A stretch of 64,000 bases of DNA from Liolophura sinensis (GCF_032854445.1 NC_088302.1:6321338-6385337); one strand, 5' to 3'. Positions 23,168 through 36,526 are shown, counted from the first letter of the stretch. The notes: generated by a model not told the origin, from the sequence alone. A program made the numbers and translations.

Positions 23168-23325
23168 ATTTATATACCAAGTCGACAATCGCAGATCCAT
23201 TTCCAAAACAACGTTTAACACTAACTCCCAAAGACAAAGGTATGTAAGAAGTTATACAAATAAGAAATAAAGCCGGTAACACACAAGAGAGAAGCGGTCA
23301 TCAGTTTTCAATGATGCCGGGCAGA
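23168..23325 (+). repeat. Family A dispersed repeat, copy A4
   Basis: CCAAGTCGACAATCGCAGATCC, AAAACAACGTTTAACACTAA, then GTCATCAGTTTTCAATGATG follow the same order as at 32525-32670 and 1540-1700. Diverged. Confidence 0.55.
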
Positions 23326-23329
23326 CAAT

Positions 23330-23690
23330 GAATATTTCAGGCACCAAGGCTCAGCCCCACGCCTTGATGATGGACAGGATCCAACATTTTTATATACGAC
23401 TTCCTTCCGGAACCGTAAATGATGGACCACAGCCCCATGAGACAACGGCTTTACTGAAATCATTGTTCCAATATCACCCTAAATCTATGAATACACAGGT
23501 TGCCCATTTGGGTCCACGGGTTTTAAATTCCAGATTGTGACCATTTAAAGAAATAGCCCACGCTCACGTATAAGACTCATTCATCTCATTACATTGTTCT
23601 GTCTGTCTGTGCATGTACGTGTTCTTTAGTCGGGCTAATGATTAACATACTATAGTTTAGCATTTGTCATAATACGATGATTGCGGTCGT
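23330..23690. other. Unassigned
   Basis: No gene or recognised repeat beyond flanking family A and SINE copies. Confidence 0.35.
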
Positions 23691-23694
23691 AAGT

Positions 23695-23842
23695 GGTCGT
23701 ACGTGGGAAGGTACCTAGCAACCTGCAGATGTTCGTGGTTTTCCTCCGGCTCTGTACGGTTTTCCTCCCGCCATAATTCTGGCAGCCGTCTTATAAGCGA
23801 AATATTCATGAGTACGGCGTAAAACACCAATCAAATAAATAT
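23695..23842 (+). repeat. SINE family B
   Basis: GTACGTGGGAAGGTACCTAG, CTCTGTACGGTTTTCCTCCC, then GTACGGCGTAAAACACCAAT and CAAATAAAT. A good 3' end; the head is missing. Confidence 0.9.
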
Positions 23843-23884
23843 TGCGATGATCAGGTAGAAATTGTTTTAGTTAATATCCGGTAA

Positions 23885-24965
23885 AAATTTATCTAGCTAC
23901 GAGTGATACGGCTGTAATATTGCCAATATGGCTTTGTTTGTAAAGTATATGAGATAGACTATAAGAATGTCTGGGAGCTTTCGTAGTCTCATAGTTGAGG
24001 CCATTGTTATTTTCACCACTGCCAGACTGCCTGCACAAATGGCCTTGGGTTGTCAGGCGTCCTTTGCCTGCCGTTCTTAATAGGGCACCTCTGAAAATGG
24101 CTGTTTTGCTTGCAAGGTTTCAAGGTGACTGACATCAGAAGGATGGACACGAGGCAAGTGTCACATGGACTGTTACATCCATTCCCTCACCGGACGTTAC
24201 TTCGTTTACCTCTGCGAGCAGACCTGCTAACAAAACTCATATGTCATGTCCATGGAAAGCTTTCATCTCGGCCCAGTGTCACCCCGCAAAAGCGTCCAGC
24301 TGTAATCGACGTGAATGAAAAGTGTTGTGATGTCAGCCGACAAATGACAGATACACGTATGTTATTAAAGTTAAAAACAAACTAAACGATTGATTAGATA
24401 TATTAGTGCCATTCTTGTATGCTTCCTAGTTGTTAGTATACAATTACGCATGATTAACTAAAAAAAAGACAGTGTGCATGGATAAAAACGTACTTTGTAC
24501 GTTGTACGTAGTTTGCAATATTTTAACCGCAAATGGTAGTTGATATATCGTATAACAGTGGTTTGATTGATTGAATTCATGAATACGAACTGACGAACGG
24601 TTTCAACGGATGAATCGGACGTTCTAACTAGACATAAAAACTGTCGGATCAAAGCGACTGGAGATGAAGTCACGTGTCACGTGGTCTGTAGCCTTCATGT
24701 AAGACGTCTTTTTTCGTTACAATGTAACACAACGTCCGTTCCACCTTATCTTCATATGGAATGAACATCTTTTAATCTCAGTATATTTCCTTGAACACTT
24801 CCTTTTTGGACCGAGAATATTACCAAGAAATAATTCTAAGACAGGAACACTGTGAAGATTAAAAACAACGTCAACTCGATCTGATTTGCCACTGAAGTCA
24901 TGGATAAATGAACGGCAGGAACAGAAAACCTGATTTATTTTCTCTTGTAAACACATTCATCTGGT
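23885..24965 (+). repeat. Partial third copy of the ~7-kb duplicated unit
   Basis: 23885-24380 aligns with 35995-36480 and 43205-43465 (landmarks CACAAATGGCCTTGGGTTGTC, CAGACCTGCTAACA, GTCCATGGAAAGCTTTCATC). 24580-24960 aligns with 36985-37385 (CTTCATGTAAGAC, ATATGGAATGAAC, TGATTTGCCACTG). It therefore spans the unit end and the next unit start, as the junction near 36.5-37.0 kb does. Small frames inside are not conserved between copies. Confidence 0.65.
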
Positions 24966-24969
24966 CATT

Positions 24970-25416
24970 TGTTAGTATTTCTGTAGATTGAACGAGGTTA
25001 TGACATAGATAGGACATGGTGTATGCCTACCCCTGACAGCTTGCACCGAGAGATCTGGGCGTAAGTGTTCATCGTGTCAGCAGACGCAATCCATCCGGAT
25101 ACTGTAGATTAGCAGTGATGACGTACGTTGTAAAGCCTTTCTCTGTAGCAAGACAGGACTTCATCCCATGTTAATTATTTGCTAATGATTCTGTGGTTCA
25201 GTTGGGGTGTATTTGATGCTGTGTGTTTGCTAACAGGTGTAGATATCGTGGAGATAGAATCCGCTCTTTAAATGCTTTCAGTGGCATTTAGAAGTTTGTG
25301 AGGAAATACACTAGCACAATGTTTCTTATGGATATACAACTTTTGGGGTTTATCAACACACCATTTCGATGTAGTTACTAACAGTGATACTAACATCGTT
25401 ATCAACCGAAGAAGTT

Positions 25417-25493
<77 letters not shown>

Positions 25494-27960
25494 GAGCGTA
25501 TTCCCACCGATATTTTCCTCATCTGGTATCTTTTAATGTCACATGTCAATACTAGCTTATAGGTTGTTCAACATACAACTCTCATTTGGCCTCAATGCGT
25601 CTGTCTCCAAAAATGACGTTTCTTATTGCCGCTCGTTCTTTTAATAGAATATATTCGCATATAAATTTGTGTACATTCCCATAAATAACTAGATCTGGTC
25701 TTTTCACATGGCTACGGATCTTCCAGTAAATCATATAAATCCATCGCCATGACAAAGTATGAAGACAATAATTTGATCTCCGTCTGGGTAAATAATCGGA
25801 TCGATTTGTCTGCATGTAGCAATGTCACAGTGTTCTTGGTCCGGGAAACAAGGAATAGTGCTTCAGTATGTAAAGGTCAAGATGCTGATGCTTTAAGTCG
25901 GCAGAATTTTCAAGAACATCTGTGGTTTGTAAGTGGTGGTTATTGTATCAACTGGCTGTCTATATTAGATTTGCTTAAGAGGTTGTTTGCTCCCTTTGGT
26001 TGTTGTAATTGTGTTGGAAATGCTGTCTTCAAAGCTTTGGAAACAGTCGGTCGGGCCTGTTTTGAATTGATGGGACAACACGGTATGGGCTGATTAATTG
26101 ACGTCTAGCCCGTCTATAGGTTTGAAAATTGGCTGTACAATTTACTTTTTCACTGGGAAGCTGGCAGTATGAATCTCAATATAATATGTTTTTAGCAAAC
26201 ATCATCAGTCTGTTTACCTCGTAGTAATGAGAAGAAGAAAAACAGCCAACTGACAATAGGTAGTAATTATAAATGAATTATAGTAGGCGGCTGCCCAACT
26301 AAGAATGACATGATATATTGTCTTTTCCAGGTTGTAAAGGTCCCCACACACCGAGCCGATGATATTACACATTCCAGTAATCTGACTCTTTCTTTGGTGT
26401 CACCTGATTAATGCACATAAGACAGTTTCCTGTCAGGTGTTTGGGACCACATCTTGGCATATATTGTCTTGTGTAATAATGTTATAAATAAGAATATAAC
26501 ACATGTTAAATAAACATATTTGCACTAAAATTTGGTCCTTTCATGTAACAAAGTTTCTTTTGTTTTTCATGTAACAAACTGGATTTTTATCGTATGCGTA
26601 GTTTTCATATACACATAAATATTATCATAATTCAGATTAAATGCATGTCTTTGCATATGAACGACAAATTTACATTAAAAAAAACTTTGGGGCATGCATT
26701 ACATTACTATTTAGAGCATTATTACCCAAAAACTGTATGCACTTAGACGTGGTCCCAAATACCCACCATGCAAAGATATTTTCAAACTTTTCTCTTTGAA
26801 CAAAAAATCGAAGGTATTAAAGACTAGATTTGCAAATAAGTTCTCACGCTCTTTCATATCAATTGTATGTTTTATTCTCTACTTTTCCGTCCTTTTGAAA
26901 CGGTTAGTCACCATTGTGTTGAGTTGTCCGTTTCTTTCTTTAGGCCTGGTCAAGACATCGATGTACATTGACCATAGTTGTCAAGTAGCTACGTTTGTCC
27001 CTAAATTTCGCGCAGCGAAAACCGTTTGCAACTTGAAATAAATGAAAGCTTTCTCCATTTCCAGTTTAGTGTGACGAAATCACACCAAAGGTCAGCTCAG
27101 GGAGCCCACTGATGAGGTTTTATCATTTGCTGTGTGCATATTAAATATCTCCAGTCCTATCGGTCAAGTTGTTATTCCGCTTCAGTAGAAAAATTTCCCT
27201 GGTAATACGTTTTAGCACCCTTCAGGACATTTTTGGCATTTAGCGTACTGTAATTATGGACCGTATCACTCTCTCCTCACGGGCAAGTATGCTATGGAAA
27301 CACTCGTGCTCACCGGACCACCTCCGGTGGGGCTCTCAGAAATAGTTTCAATGCCATTCACATGACCCTCAGTATTGGAAACACTTGGCCACATCTTACT
27401 CTCTATACAGCTCTAAGTTAGCACTACATATTCTTGGGTGCCAACATATACATTATTTGATTTATCCAGCATATTCATTATTTGATTTATCCAGCATATA
27501 CATTATATAAACATTATATTTAATACAAAAGCGACACAAAATAGTTTCAAACTGGATGTGCCAGAAAAACAGAGCTCTCAAAATGCGTTAAGTAGTATGA
27601 AGGCCTAAATAGCTCTCAAGACAAAATCCTTATCTTTCAAACTGGACTCTCCTCACAGGCGATACGGATGTTAAGCACTACTTTCGCCTGACCACCACAG
27701 ACTCCTAGCACTTGCAAGCTGGGCTATATACGCTCGAACAAGATGCTACAGAGTCTTCTGGTTTCGATGGAAAGAAATAATAAAATCATAGTTGATTCTA
27801 GAAATGACGGTCGATCTACTGTAGAGAAAAAGCATATGCCTTGGCAGTAAATGTCCAGAAAGACTGTTCGAACTCAAAGACCTGCAGTGTGCAAATATGA
27901 TGTTCCCCGACCCGTGTTGGGCGCGCCCAACCTATAGCACCATTGGATTTTGCAAATAAC
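24970..27960. other. Unassigned, with an (AT)n tract
   Basis: No gene was recognised. A 114-residue frame at 25749-26093 includes DADALSRQ, which faintly recalls the end of Gypsy RNase H, but nothing around it supports that. A 28-base duplication with TTATTTGATTTATCCAGCAT occurs near 27445-27500. Confidence 0.4.
25418..25489. repeat. (AT)n microsatellite, about 36 units
   Basis: An uninterrupted alternating AT tract. The YIYIYI open frame read from it is an artefact of the repeat. Confidence 0.97.
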
Positions 27961-27999
27961 TATTATCTCATTAACTACCTACCTGGTTAAGAATGTTGA

Positions 28000-28165
28000 A
28001 GTATCTCCACTTCTCTTTGTGTGATTCCGTCCTATTTTTGTACTTGTACTTTTGTAGTTTCTTAATTTTTTGGTGGTTTGTGTTAAATGTCGTTTTGGGA
28101 ATTGGCCTTGCGATTATTGACCCGGAACGCCCCTCCTGGTTGACGGCACATGTGGCATCGGATGC
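28000..28165 (-). repeat. Family A dispersed repeat, copy A3
   Basis: The reverse complement carries CCGGGTCAATAATCGCAAGG, CACAAACCACCAAAAAATTA and AATAGGACGGAATCACACAA, matching 32525-32650. The 111- and 106-residue frames on opposite strands here are readings of this repeat. Confidence 0.75.
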
Positions 28166-28169
28166 CTTC

Positions 28170-28615
28170 CAGGTGTTTGTAAATGTGTTACCAAGGGGGT
28201 GCTTTCCTCGATATCTCATCTTAGATCTCACCTTAGGTAGCAAAAAGGACCCGATCGTGTCACCATTGGCTTCATCCTTACAGTGCCTCACAAAGAGGCA
28301 TATGCCGCGATTCGGTCACCAAATGTAAGGAGATAAGCTATCGGTCGTCGTCGCCCATCCTCCTTAACACCTGACTATAGGATAACAACTTCTAGAGTAA
28401 TTTGCCTGATTTGGCGTCGATTATAGAAACAGGGGACAGAGAAAGGCTTCGATGTGATGAGGAAATTCGAAACAAAACAAATCAGGTGGGCGTGTTTAAA
28501 ACCAATAAAACGACACAGCTGAAACTCTAAAAAACCACAATAGCTTAATACTATATACTATAGAAAAGTGCATGCATAATGAACACCTGTATTATTGTGG
28601 TGAATAGGCCAATCT
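28170..28615. other. Unassigned
   Basis: No gene or recognised repeat was seen. Confidence 0.4.
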
Positions 28616-28619
28616 ATAT

Positions 28620-29290
28620 TTTATGATATAGGCTAACGGCCTTCTAAATTTTATTGAATGGAATATGGAGTCAAATCTTTGCCGAATATATTAGATGCTC
28701 ATTTCTCGATGTCATTCAGACCAATCTGTAGTTGTCGTTCGATATTACTTAGGTTTTTGGAGCGGAAGCATGTAAGAAAATCATCAACATGTAAAGAACC
28801 CTCTGTGCCAGATATTTGTTATTTGATATAAGTTCTGGATAACACATGTTAAACAGGGTTGATGATAAAATATTACCCTGGGGTAAGCTCATTTCTTGCT
28901 CACGAGAGTGTCTCCACCCGTACTGCAAATTGACGATAAGATAAAAATTGTGACATAAACAATAGTAAGGATCTCTTTAGGCCCATATCTGAAAGGTCTT
29001 TAAACTTCCGTATTTTCATGTGGTGTCTTAGATTTTCAGGGTCGAAAATATCGACACCAAAAGTTCATTATTAACATAGGCATTACGAATAAACATTTCC
29101 AATAGAACAAGGTGATCTAAACTTGGCAATAATCGCATTGCATATTTGGCAAAAGTTGTTGGATTCAAGAAACCAAACTAGCCCACCACCAATCATCCGA
29201 TACTCCCATCGATACTTACAGTCCTGTAAATCTTATGTCATACAAGGCTTTACTTTTGGATTAGTTGGATTTGTACAGGTAGACTATATA
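28620..29290 (-). pseudogene. LINE reverse transcriptase remnant, internally deleted
   Basis: On the minus strand the order is FGFLNPTTFAKYAMR, SLDHLVLLEMFIRNAYVNNE, a KYGSLKTFQIW block, then SREQEMSLPQGNILSSTLF (the conserved PQG...L segment), then in a shifted frame GSLHVDDFLTCFRSKNLSNI, where VDD is the catalytic box, then QLQIGLNDIEK. Immediately after this, ASNIFGKDLTPYSIQ resembles the far C-terminal region of the copy at 22.1 kb rather than the expected RT continuation, so a large internal deletion joined RT to the 3' end. Multiple stops and frameshifts. Same family as the 22.0-23.1 kb copy. Confidence 0.8.
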
Positions 29291-29299
29291 CTGGTATTG

Positions 29300-29885
29300 A
29301 CAGACGTCTCAAAAACACATTTTAATGCTATCTAATAGTTTTGCTAATATGCACCACACAAACTTAATTAACATCAGACATGATGTTCTTTTCGTTCATT
29401 AAGCGCTATTATGCTACCTGAATGTTAAGCCTTTCCACAAGTCTGCCCTCGGGCAACAAGACAGTCAGTAGGCTGCCAATGCGAATTAAGATAATAGGGT
29501 TCCTCCTCATGCCAAGGTGTGAGTGTGGTGTAAGTTTCTAGAGCGTTTTGAAAATACAAGCATTTTATAAAATTTCCCTTAAATGAACCGCATGACCTTA
29601 AAGAAAAAGGTCAAGGTCGCTAAAAATCAATACGGTTCTTCCTCATTTCAAGATCCTTATTCTCAGACCATGTGTATTTCCTTTAAGTTTTCGCAATCTC
29701 AAAAGTGAGACCACTAAAATCTGGTTGTTTAAGACGATCAAAATATAATTATTGTCGCCAGCGTGCATGAAAAACATAAAGATAATGTATGTTAGCATAG
29801 TCGAAACAGATGACACTATTCATCAGCTACAGAACACTGTCAACGTATTTTTGTTACATTTACATGCGTTCATGTAAGTTTAATG
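29300..29885. other. Unassigned
   Basis: Between the LINE remnant and the left duplicated unit nothing was recognised. Confidence 0.35.
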
Positions 29886-30194
29886 GGGTTTCAAGACCAA
29901 CTTATTTTGAATCAAGAGATCACTAATAGCCGTTGATATCGCGTCGTTGAGGTAGTGTGAAGGTTAAAAACTGAGTGATGGTGAAAATGAAAAGTTTGCA
30001 AGCCTAATACCGGGGATTTCTATAGTAATGCGGAATGTACGTTTACAATTTTAAGAGTTCGTGATCTACTTTTTTGACGGAAAATATTATTGAAACTTAC
30101 GCTGAGCATCTGACAGGCCACTGCCGTCGTTCATACTGTAAATGCGCTTCAAATAAATTAAAAGACAACTGTTTTGGATGTTGCTTTTTTAAAA

Positions 30195-30360
30195 AAAAAC
30201 TGTGTTAGGGTTGTTACTTAAAAAATTAAGACGCAAAGCATAGAGATTCAAACCAGAGCAGCCACGAGAGTGTGATAGCTCGGCCTCTTGTCAACTTACT
30301 TCAGGGTTTTATCCTAACTGTTCATATAAATGCATAAATAGTAGTTCTTATCGCGTGTAT
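30195..30360 (+). repeat. Family A dispersed repeat, copy A6
   Basis: AGCAGCCACGAGAGTGTGAT, then TCAGGGTTTTATCCTAACTG and TTCATATAAATGCATAAATA, the standard order of the family head. Confidence 0.7.
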
Positions 30361-31919
30361 TGGAAAGATGCTAAAGACAAAAGAATTCATAGCCAAGTAT
30401 GATTTTGCTAACATATCAGTTGTGCTGGGTCAGCGCTGTGTGACACAACAAAGGTCTATTTAGACAGTTTGGATGTGGTTGGTGTCTTTAATAGCTTTTA
30501 ACTGTCCAATTATCCTATTTCAGACTACTATAATAACTAAAATAATAATAAAAATAATTATTTAAAATAATAAACACCTCTCTAGTCTTCAGATAAATAG
30601 CACATATGATTTATGAAATTCTCAGGTCATTTGATCTCATCCTCGTGCCAATTTGATTCTTCCTAAAAATGAGTAGGCCCGTCAGTTCAAAGCAAAAACT
30701 GGCGACATACTGACCGGTCTCATCACAATATTATACAGAGCTTTTGTGGCGAACATTCAATTAGGACACTGAGTCTGTCCCAAACAGAGAACACAATGTT
30801 TTCAGTAGTTGTTTTCTAAAAATTAGTGATATGTTATTTACTGATTACCGTTGTGGGATTGACGCATACAAAATGTTTAGTTAAGTGTTTGGCACAGAAA
30901 TCTCCTTGTGTTCAAAGCTTGCAGACATGGTTTATATCAGTCCTGTTCATCAGAGACACTCCAAAACCTGCAGAGAAAATCGTGTTAACCCCGGTTATAG
31001 ATACCGCTTATATCATTGCCATCGCCTAATGACTCCCAAATCGCATATTGTCATAATTATATTAGTATTAAAAGAACTAGCTAAATTATATGAATTAAGG
31101 CTATTTCAGTATGTTCGGAGTTTTTGACCAGTCACGATACACACTTGTTATGACGTCCATTTTTCACAGGTTATGTAACATAATTAATGAAAAAAGATAG
31201 CGATGCTGAAGTCGCTATCGATGATGAATTTGTTCATGGGCTTTGTATGGCGTTATCCACAACAGAATTGCCTAATCGCGGACTGAAAAAGGCAAGGGCA
31301 AGCTAATTTTACCACCATAAATGAGGCTGTCATCTAAATAGTCAGACAACTAAATGCTGAAAGCCATTATTGGTTTTAACAAACATCGTCTCGAGAGACA
31401 GAAACGAACAGACGACAGACATTCGGCAGGCTATTAATTACCAAATTCCTACTGGCTTACCAAACGTGACGAGGAACACTTTTAACAACGGAAATTGTAT
31501 GTGATATGAAAGATAAATGCTTTTAAAAGCTTTTAACGTAGATGCCCTTACCTGTGTTATTGCCGTGCAACGTACTGAACTAGAGCCGCCCAAACAGCAA
31601 TAACCATGGATTTATCAGCAAGTAGCCGCAAGAAAAGTTGCACGATTTATTTCACACTGTTAGTCATTAGAAGTTTTCGCCAGTCCTGCATGGGGCAGGA
31701 TGCTCCCATTCTTTTGGGAATACCGTCTAACCCGCACTTTCTCAACCAAAAGCCGTCCTCACCTGCTGAAAGCAATATTTGTTTAGGTACAAAAGACCAA
31801 AAGAAAGCAGGTCAAATCAATTGACAAAGAAATGCATATTGTAGACGACATCAAACCTTCCTCTGCCTTAAAGTATAAACATATGTACCAGTTGTTCACA
31901 ACAGATACAATGTAATTAA

Positions 31920-32710
31920 AGACGTACAGCAAAGAGAGTAAACCAGCACGGTGACGACATTCTTATAGTTGGCACATGGTTACAAATACGACCTCTTCTC
32001 ATTTTATCTTACGATTTTATTGTAACTGTTCATGCACATGCATAAATAGTAGCAATTTCTATGCCGACTAGCACCATGACTTAAGCAGAATTAGGAAAAA
32101 AGACGCATAGCATAAAGAGTAAAAAATGCAGCGACACAGTGTGATTGTTGGCAAATCGTCACAGGTAACCAGTGATACACAGCCCCTTGTCTATTTATCT
32201 CAGTTAGTGTTTTATTCCAACTGTTCATATAAATGCATAAATAGTAGCAATTCACACACCTCCTTATTGGTTGACGGCTGGTATACGAATGTCTGTTTAA
32301 AGGTATAGATTCCTAACACTATGATTTCAGCAGAACTAGGTAAAAAATGCGGTGATGTTAACTGCAATTTAATAGATGTCACTTGTCGAGTATTGCTCAT
32401 GCTGTGTTTAACATACAAACACATTAAAACAATGCAAAGGGACCAGGCCTCAGGGCTTTGTTCCATTTGACGTGAAGATAGCGGTGATTTTATTACATCT
32501 ATTCGTCAGACTTTAGAATACCAGCCGTCAACCAATAAGGACGTTCCAGGTCAATAACTGCAAGGCGACAAAACGACATAAAACACAAACCACCGAAGAA
32601 CTAAGAAAGTCCTAAGTACGAAAATAGGACGGAGTCACGCAAAGAGAAGCAGTTAATAGTTTTCAATGATGTTGGAAAGACGCAAATATGTTCTAAGCGA
32701 CTGAGTGAAA
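31920..32710 (+). repeat. Family A dispersed repeats, copy A7 (two overlapping heads)
   Basis: GTTCATGCACATGCATAAAT at about 32030 and GTTCATATAAATGCATAAAT at 32223 are two successive family heads, each preceded by a CAGCGACACAGTGTGAT or similar phrase. The second continues through GCAGAACTAGGTAAAAAATG, GATGTTAACTGCAATTTAAT and TCATGCTGTGTTT to AGGACGGAGTCACGCAAAGA. An inverted repeat pair, TCCTTATTGGTTGACGGCTG at 32261 and its reverse complement ending at 32541, lies inside. Absent from the right duplicated copy. Confidence 0.75.
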
Positions 32711-35234
32711 ACACAGATTAAATTAGTGATGAAATTCTATCAATTAAATTTATAAGAGGCATGCTAGTTTAGACAGTGGGGAACTATAGATGTCTTATGA
32801 AGACATTTGATGGAATAACCTAGTAAGAATAATTCACAATGTCACAATTGAAACTATCCCGCTTGTCCTAGTTTGCGAGTGAAGACACCGTTTTGATTTT
32901 TCTTACAAATAAAGTCTAGATAAGATTATCGTCTGGAGAGTCTGTGGTTTCCTATCAAATTCACACAAGATGGAAATATATTTCACAGCCGTGCAATATA
33001 TGTATAGTTTACGGTTAGCAGTTCATCAATCATCATGAGAAATATCGGACCTGGTAGGGATTACTCCTTCAAAGTTTCTGCACATAGTGGTATTTAAGTA
33101 GTCGTAAAGCGAACAGTAGTATATCATTAAATGTTTGATTACTTTTGATGTCCTGTTTTATATTGCCTAAAACGTACAAGTCAATGCATGTATTTAACGA
33201 CTTGTCCGGGATAAGTCCTGGTTTTACACCTGCAATCCCGACATACATTATAATGGAAAACTGTCTTGGATGCAATGTTTGAATCATAACACCAGTGGAG
33301 TAGGTATATCAAACTAGAAAAAGCTTGAAACGGTACTTGAAGTGAAATGAATAATTGCGTTAACGCATTGGTAAGTCCTCTGCATCTTATACGCCCAAAG
33401 TTATGACCAAAATCATAACATTAGAAAAGAACTTCAAGAACGAGTTTGCCTATCGTATATCTCAATGGCTTGGCTTATAGGAGATGGATCCCACGTCAGA
33501 GACTTAGCTCCTGGTACCATGGGCTGAATAAAAGCTGAATAAAACGAGCATCCTCTGAGATACTGATCGAAGCTTTACAAATCGGACTGTTCTGTAGCGA
33601 AGATTACAAGGTCTACAGATGTTTAATGACTTACCTGCTTCACTGTGGAGATAAGTGAATAGTATCAATGAGTAAGCATTAATCCCTAGCGAAAGAACTG
33701 CTCAGAGATCTCCTTTATGGTTGACGTTGGAATGCATATACGATGTATTGTGTAGGAACTGGCTTTGCGGTTTATTATTGCTGGACAGAATTTAAAAAAT
33801 GCAAATGAGTCAGCAACAAACCATGGGGATAATTCTAGTAATGAAACAAATAGCTTAAGATCTGCCCAAGATCACCGTTTGTACGGATGGGTGCCTGTAC
33901 ATTTCATGAATGCGGCATAGGCCGAATTCAGCGATACAAATGATGAATTACATTTATTAGTTAAAGCATTATTAAATAATTTTGATTGCCAGGCTCACAG
34001 ATCACGTCCACGGTTCCACATCAACACAGAGCCTTTCTCTCCTTGATACAGGTGCAGTTTACTAATATCACCGCCGTCAGTTATACAAGACATGTGCCAT
34101 ACGATACACACGTTTTTACGGTTTGCGCCTCGATCTCCACGGAGGCGCACACAGAGTGCTTTTTCCCGGAATTCCTGTCACGCAATTCTTTCGGTATATT
34201 TACTCGAATCCAACTCGAAAAAATCTAAAATTAATTTCCTACTTCACATTTCAAGGAAATTAAATATTATTTCCTGACAATAATGATGTTAAGCTATGAG
34301 AACCATGTCGTAAACACGGAAAGTGTCCAGAAAAATTTTGTGGTATGAGTAAAAACTAACTTAATCATTTTCGTTCACAAGTCAAGATCTCAAGAGGACA
34401 ATTTAATTTATATTGTTCGGTATATTATACTGAGACACCCACATTTGGTTAATTTTTAAATTTAGACTGAGATAATTTATTCTCGTAATGAAAGCTATGG
34501 GGTTATTTATAACCTGTGGGAGCTAGTTAAAATCGTATGTAACACCTGAGGCAGATCATTGCAGACAAGTATGTCCTGAAAATTCCTTGTCCACAGATTA
34601 TTTTGGCTCTTCTTTTTGATGGAAAGAGTTTGCTAGCCAGGAGACTGGACGGCTCCATCATAAAACCCATGAGCGTTTGTGTAATATGTCAGTTAAGGCG
34701 GCAATCAGTAAATTTCATTTTTCATTCCTATTTCACTAACTTTACAAGACAAGCTATCAATAAATTTGACATTCAGACAATGTACCTCATGTCAATAGAA
34801 TTCAAGTTCATTTCACATGAAATTTAATTCAGTAAAATGACTGTTTTAGAGCGTACGTCCATGTAACAGGTTCTTGTGACACGATATTTTTTCCACGACA
34901 CTGTTTCAGGCGGTCAATAGCAGTTTGTCATTTAGCTAAGTTAATACAGCACGCTGCTTTCCCCAAGATGTTATAATTGGTTATGGAAATAATACGAGTA
35001 CAAAAATGACCATCACAGTCGGGTGATGTCGACGTCATTGTCTACCCCGCTACACGAAAGATATATGGATACATTCCACTTGTGCTCCACACAAACGGCC
35101 TGTGGAACGACATGTATGTGCGCTTCTAAACCAGGAACTTGTATGAAGCTCACATTTATGTAACTTAGGGTTAAAACGCATCTGCTACCGAAAAATTGTC
35201 GCAAGTATTGACCACTCATACATGGGTGCACTGC

Positions 35235-35592
35235 CGCGTCAAGTTCCAGCTGTAGCCTAGTTCCTTCTCAGCTTGCTTCTAGACCTCCTCGAGATCGGGA
35301 AACCTGGGGGGAAACCTGGGATGAAATGGGGTCGGGTCACATCAAAGACTTTAAAACTCGTTACAGCCTAACTATTGAGAGCTTAGAGAAAGGAAACGGG
35401 AATTGACAAGGAGTCGGTATAATCTGACTCGGTGAGGTGCCATGTCCGGTGCCATCGGCGTGATACTTCTGTGCCGGCAGTTCTTTAATGGCATGCACTC
35501 GCTCTGCCACAAGAGGGCACAGTGTATTCTCGTCGTCATATGACAGAAAGTTTTATGTGAAACGTAAACACCCATGCATTTATTCATTCATT
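35235..35592 (+). repeat. SINE family D, diverged
   Basis: It has the GGGTCGGGTCACATCAAAGA and CTTTAAAA junction after the tRNA-like head, and a 3' part with TCGTCGTCATATGACAGAAA, as in the full copy at 16417-16768. The tail is degraded to CATTCATTC. The corresponding place in the right duplicated copy (42815-42930) retains only the head part. Confidence 0.7.
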
Positions 35593-36526
35593 CAATTCTA
35601 GACCATGGACATTAAATTCGATCATTGATAGATACAATTATTAACAATCAACCAACGTCCAACTTTGCGAAGTTGTGCTACCTGTGTCAACCTCTAGAAT
35701 TACTGTACCAATATGTACAAGCCTACTATGACAGATACTTCCTTTTATCTTGTTTGCTTGGAAATAAATATGTATGGTGTGTTAAAACTGCAATTTACCA
35801 CCAGTCCTCTTGCGAGTTTAACATCAAATATTCCACAGTTTGAATATTCGGGTCTACTACGCTCGCCCATTAGAAACATGGCGACCATTGTCAAAGACAA
35901 ACAAATATATAAATCCAGCAGAAAATCCAGCCCGATTGCCCATGTGAAAAAATATTGCACTAATTAATGTGAGTATAAAAAAGCTAGCTGAATATGTTTC
36001 GGTATGGCTGCAATTCTGCCGATGTGGCCTTAAACCTCGTTAACAACTGGATTGTCTCAGTATGTGTGTGAATTTTCGTGTTTAAATTCCTTCTTTTCAA
36101 GGATCCAAGAAGGATGTATAACAGGTTGCCGGGTAATATTTACATCACGGCCTTAAAGCCTGCGCAAACGGCTTTGGATTGTCAGTCATCATTTCCTTGC
36201 TGATTTTAATGGGTGGTCTCTTGAGGAAGGCTCTGTCACTTGCTAAGCTTCAGTGTGACCAGTGTGAAAAAGACAGAGGCAGTGTCACGGGACTGTCACA
36301 TCCATTCCTTTGGCGGAGAACACTTTCTTCATCTTTCTGAGCAGGCCTGCTAACTTATTTCAGCAGGTCATTTGCACGGAAAGCTGTCATCTCAGTCTAG
36401 TGCCATTCAGAAAAACATTCAACTGTTAGCAACGTGTTTGTAATAAAAGCTGAAAACAGATGAGATCTTTCATCACGTACGGAGTGTTTTTGTGTGATGC
36501 ACTGTTGTTGCGGAAATATAACTGTT

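Larger units (their letters stand above)
29890..36480 (+). repeat. Left copy of a ~7-kb tandem segmental duplication
   Basis: Collinear anchors with the right copy include 30600-30770 with 37665-37830, 30985-31130 with 39540-39700, 31310-31560 with 40110-40345, 31720-31850 with 40560-40680, 33225-34500 with 41145-42470, 34590-34850 with 42515-42760, 35690-35925 with 42940-43140 and 35995-36420 with 43205-43465. Matches such as TTCACTGTGGAGATAA, AGTATCAATGAGTA and GCCATTATTGGTTTTAACAAA are unmistakable, though overall identity looks moderate. No conserved reading frame was found. The left copy additionally contains family A insertions (about 31920-32710) and a longer SINE D. Confidence 0.85.

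Noticed and set aside
25268-25549. 93-residue frame with a YIYIYI tract
   Set aside because: It is read through an (AT)n microsatellite.
25749-26093. Possible Gypsy RNase H end (DADALSRQ)
   Set aside because: Only one short motif matches, and neither upstream RT/RNase H nor downstream integrase can be read in any frame.
28000-28328. Opposite-strand frames of 111 and 106 residues
   Set aside because: Much of both frames falls in a family A repeat copy (28000-28165), and similar frames are not kept in other copies.
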